This document shows, piece after piece, positions 15,149 through 16,553 of a stretch of DNA of 16,553 nt. Each line of letters opens with the position of its first letter. Position 1 is the first letter of the stretch. The notes beneath the pieces are model-generated. The model saw nothing but the letters and a program-made list of their open reading frames with translations. It did not search any database and was not told the DNA's origin. A program made the position numbers and the translations under genes. The stretch comes from Lachnospiraceae bacterium (GTDB lineage: Bacteria; Bacillota_A; Clostridia; Lachnospirales; Lachnospiraceae), in the NCBI GenBank assembly GCA_017634255.1, contig JAGBNT010000022.1:1-16553 (forward strand). The letters run 5' to 3'.

Positions 15149-16553
15149 CTATTCGCGATGTGCTTTCATTCTGGTCTTACATTCATACATAGCTTTGTCT
15201 GCCCGCTTAAACACGTCATCGATGCTTTTGTCAGTTTCTCTGTTATATAAAGCATACCCGATAGCGGCGGAGACTTTTTCCCACGGCTGCAGCGAAGGGT
15301 CTTTGGCAAATCCATCCAGCGTTGTATTAAATTCCTTCAATAACGCATCTATGTCATGATAATCCCTTCCTCTCAGCACCACTATAAACTCATCCCCTCC
15401 TATACGGAAGACCGGAGAATGGGCAAAGACCGTACAGACAGTCTGACACAGTTTTATTATCAGAACGTTACCTTTATCATGTCCATAAGTATCATTGGTC
15501 TTTTTCAGGTAGTTCAGATCGATCATGGCAAAGCCGAATCCTTCCTTGTCTGTAAGAAAACTCTGTTCATTGCTTTGTATGTAACTGTCATAAGCCGTTT
15601 TATTTCGGATCCCTGTAAGCGAGTCACGACTAGCAAGCTCCGCCATGGCGTCAGCCTGTTCCTCAGTGTCCTTCAGCTTGGTAAGTGTCGTCTTCAATTG
15701 ATCGACCATATCATTAAGGTGGACGCTCATATCCCCGATCTCATCGTTTCTATATGCCTTGGCTACATGATCGAGATCTCCGTCAGCGATTATCTGCATA
15801 TCCTGTCCCAAAAGCTCCATGGGGAAGGTAATGGATCTGGCAAGTCTGTTGGCGACGATGAAAACTATCAGTATTATGATCGCTGCGACTATGACAAATA
15901 ACAAAATAGAAAAGCGAATGGTGCGGTCTACAACCTGCACTCCACTTAATACGATCTCACGGGGTACATAGGCACAAATAGTCCAGGGCACCTGGGAAAG
16001 AGCAGCATATACATAAAAGCCGTCATTGGTCTCTAAAAATCCGCTGTTGCCTGAAGTGATCGTGTTTATTTCTGCTTCTTTGAGACCGGTAAACTCAGCT
16101 GCCGTGACTCCTGTAGAATCCAGAGATATGACCTCATTATCCTGATTTATGACAAAGCTATAGGCTCCGTCTCCGAGATCCAAAGAGACCAGCTCATTAT
16201 ACAATCCTGTTATATCAAAATCGGCAGCCGCAACTCCTCTTACGATCCCCTCTGTATCCTTATAAGGACAGCCAATGGTGATCGTCAGTCCCCGACCCAT
16301 GACATCTGTATAAAGACTGGTGAAAAAAACACCGTCCTCTTTCATTCCGGTCTGATACCATTCTGATTCAAAATAGTTGTAAACCTCTGTCTCACCCTTA
16401 GGGGTTTCAGAAAGACACGACCATCTGTCATAGGATGGCAGATATCCGTTATCAGTGCCCAGATACATCGTAGTGATAACTTCCTTATTCTCATGAGATA
16501 TGGGCGCCAGAACTTTTTCCAGATTGCTGAAAAAATAAATCTCATCCTTCATA
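15149..16553 (-). CDS. Diguanylate cyclase with dCache sensor, HAMP and GGDEF (5' end cut by window)
   Basis: The visible 467 codons end at TAG 15149. Residues 1-205 resemble the later part of a double-Cache sensor (VAAADFDITGLYNELVSL, then the second lobe to CAYVPREI). A membrane helix at about 212-234 is followed by HAMP (232-285), a short coiled coil and a GGDEF domain (about 305-465) with the intact motif RIGGDEF at 383-389, plus ATP/GTP- and metal-site residues such as the Asp in AMIDLNYLK and the YGHDKGN stretch. It should make cyclic di-GMP in response to an external ligand. The inhibitory RxxD site before GGDEF is absent (AHSP in its place). The expected first membrane helix is missing, so the ATG at 16552 is almost certainly internal and the gene continues past the window. 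It is separated from the response regulator start by about 120 nt and is probably a separate unit. Confidence 0.9.
   Translation of the reverse strand, partial: MKDEIYFFSNLEKVLAPISHENKEVITTMYLGTDNGYLPSYDRWSCLSETPKGETEVYNYFESEWYQTGMKEDGVFFTSLYTDVMGRGLTITIGCPYKDTEGIVRGVAAADFDITGLYNELVSLDLGDGAYSFVINQDNEVISLDSTGVTAAEFTGLKEAEINTITSGNSGFLETNDGFYVYAALSQVPWTICAYVPREIVLSGVQVVDRTIRFSILLFVIVAAIIILIVFIVANRLARSITFPMELLGQDMQIIADGDLDHVAKAYRNDEIGDMSVHLNDMVDQLKTTLTKLKDTEEQADAMAELASRDSLTGIRNKTAYDSYIQSNEQSFLTDKEGFGFAMIDLNYLKKTNDTYGHDKGNVLIIKLCQTVCTVFAHSPVFRIGGDEFIVVLRGRDYHDIDALLKEFNTTLDGFAKDPSLQPWEKVSAAIGYALYNRETDKSIDDVFKRADKAMYECKTRMKAHRE

Overview
The window looks like a chromosomal segment of a Gram-positive (monoderm) Clostridia-type bacterium, most plausibly Lachnospiraceae. 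This is inferred from the LytS-type histidine kinase paired with a SARP-like response regulator, the dCache-HAMP-GGDEF protein, the Gram-positive style of signal peptides and ribosome binding sites, and the start codon use. The species cannot be read from the sequence. Every gene I can support lies on the minus strand, so the reading order runs from high to low coordinates. No tRNA, rRNA, CRISPR array or insertion sequence was seen.

Region A (16553 down to 13442) is sensory and regulatory. It holds a diguanylate cyclase cut by the window edge, then a two-component pair: a receiver plus winged-helix response regulator overlapping by 8 nt a short LytS/YehU-type kinase. A sigma-A-like promoter precedes the pair.

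Region B (13441 to 13239) is a 203-nt intergenic stretch. It has a near-consensus promoter (TTGACG, 17 nt, TATACT) followed by a roughly 160-nt leader carrying two abutting inverted repeats.

Region C (13238 down to 1) is one tightly packed apparent operon of ten genes, with junctions that overlap or are only a few bases apart through most of its length. It begins with a 612-aa protein whose N-terminal motif resembles proteins found beside contractile injection systems, with an Ig-like C-terminus. It ends with unmistakable injection-system parts: a DUF4255 (Pvc16/Afp16-like) protein, a 281-aa accessory protein, a DUF4280 PAAR-like tip protein, and the first 23 codons of a tail sheath protein. 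The remaining structural genes (sheath body, tube, baseplate, ATPase) should follow beyond base 1.

Between these two ends sits a block of five membrane or exported proteins unlike usual phage-like cargo: a single-pass protein that may be a degenerate kinase; a four-pass receptor ending in a degenerate class III nucleotide cyclase domain; a membrane-anchored MORN-repeat protein; a secreted TolC-like coiled-coil protein with a hydrophobic helix in its middle; and a 901-aa membrane-anchored protein with coiled coils, an acidic stretch and a Gly-Ser-Asp linker. My main hypothesis is that these five form a membrane-docking or envelope-spanning apparatus, with sensing domains, for the injection machine. 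The nearby two-component system may switch the locus on. Gene order and domain resemblances are seen directly; the assembled machine is inference.
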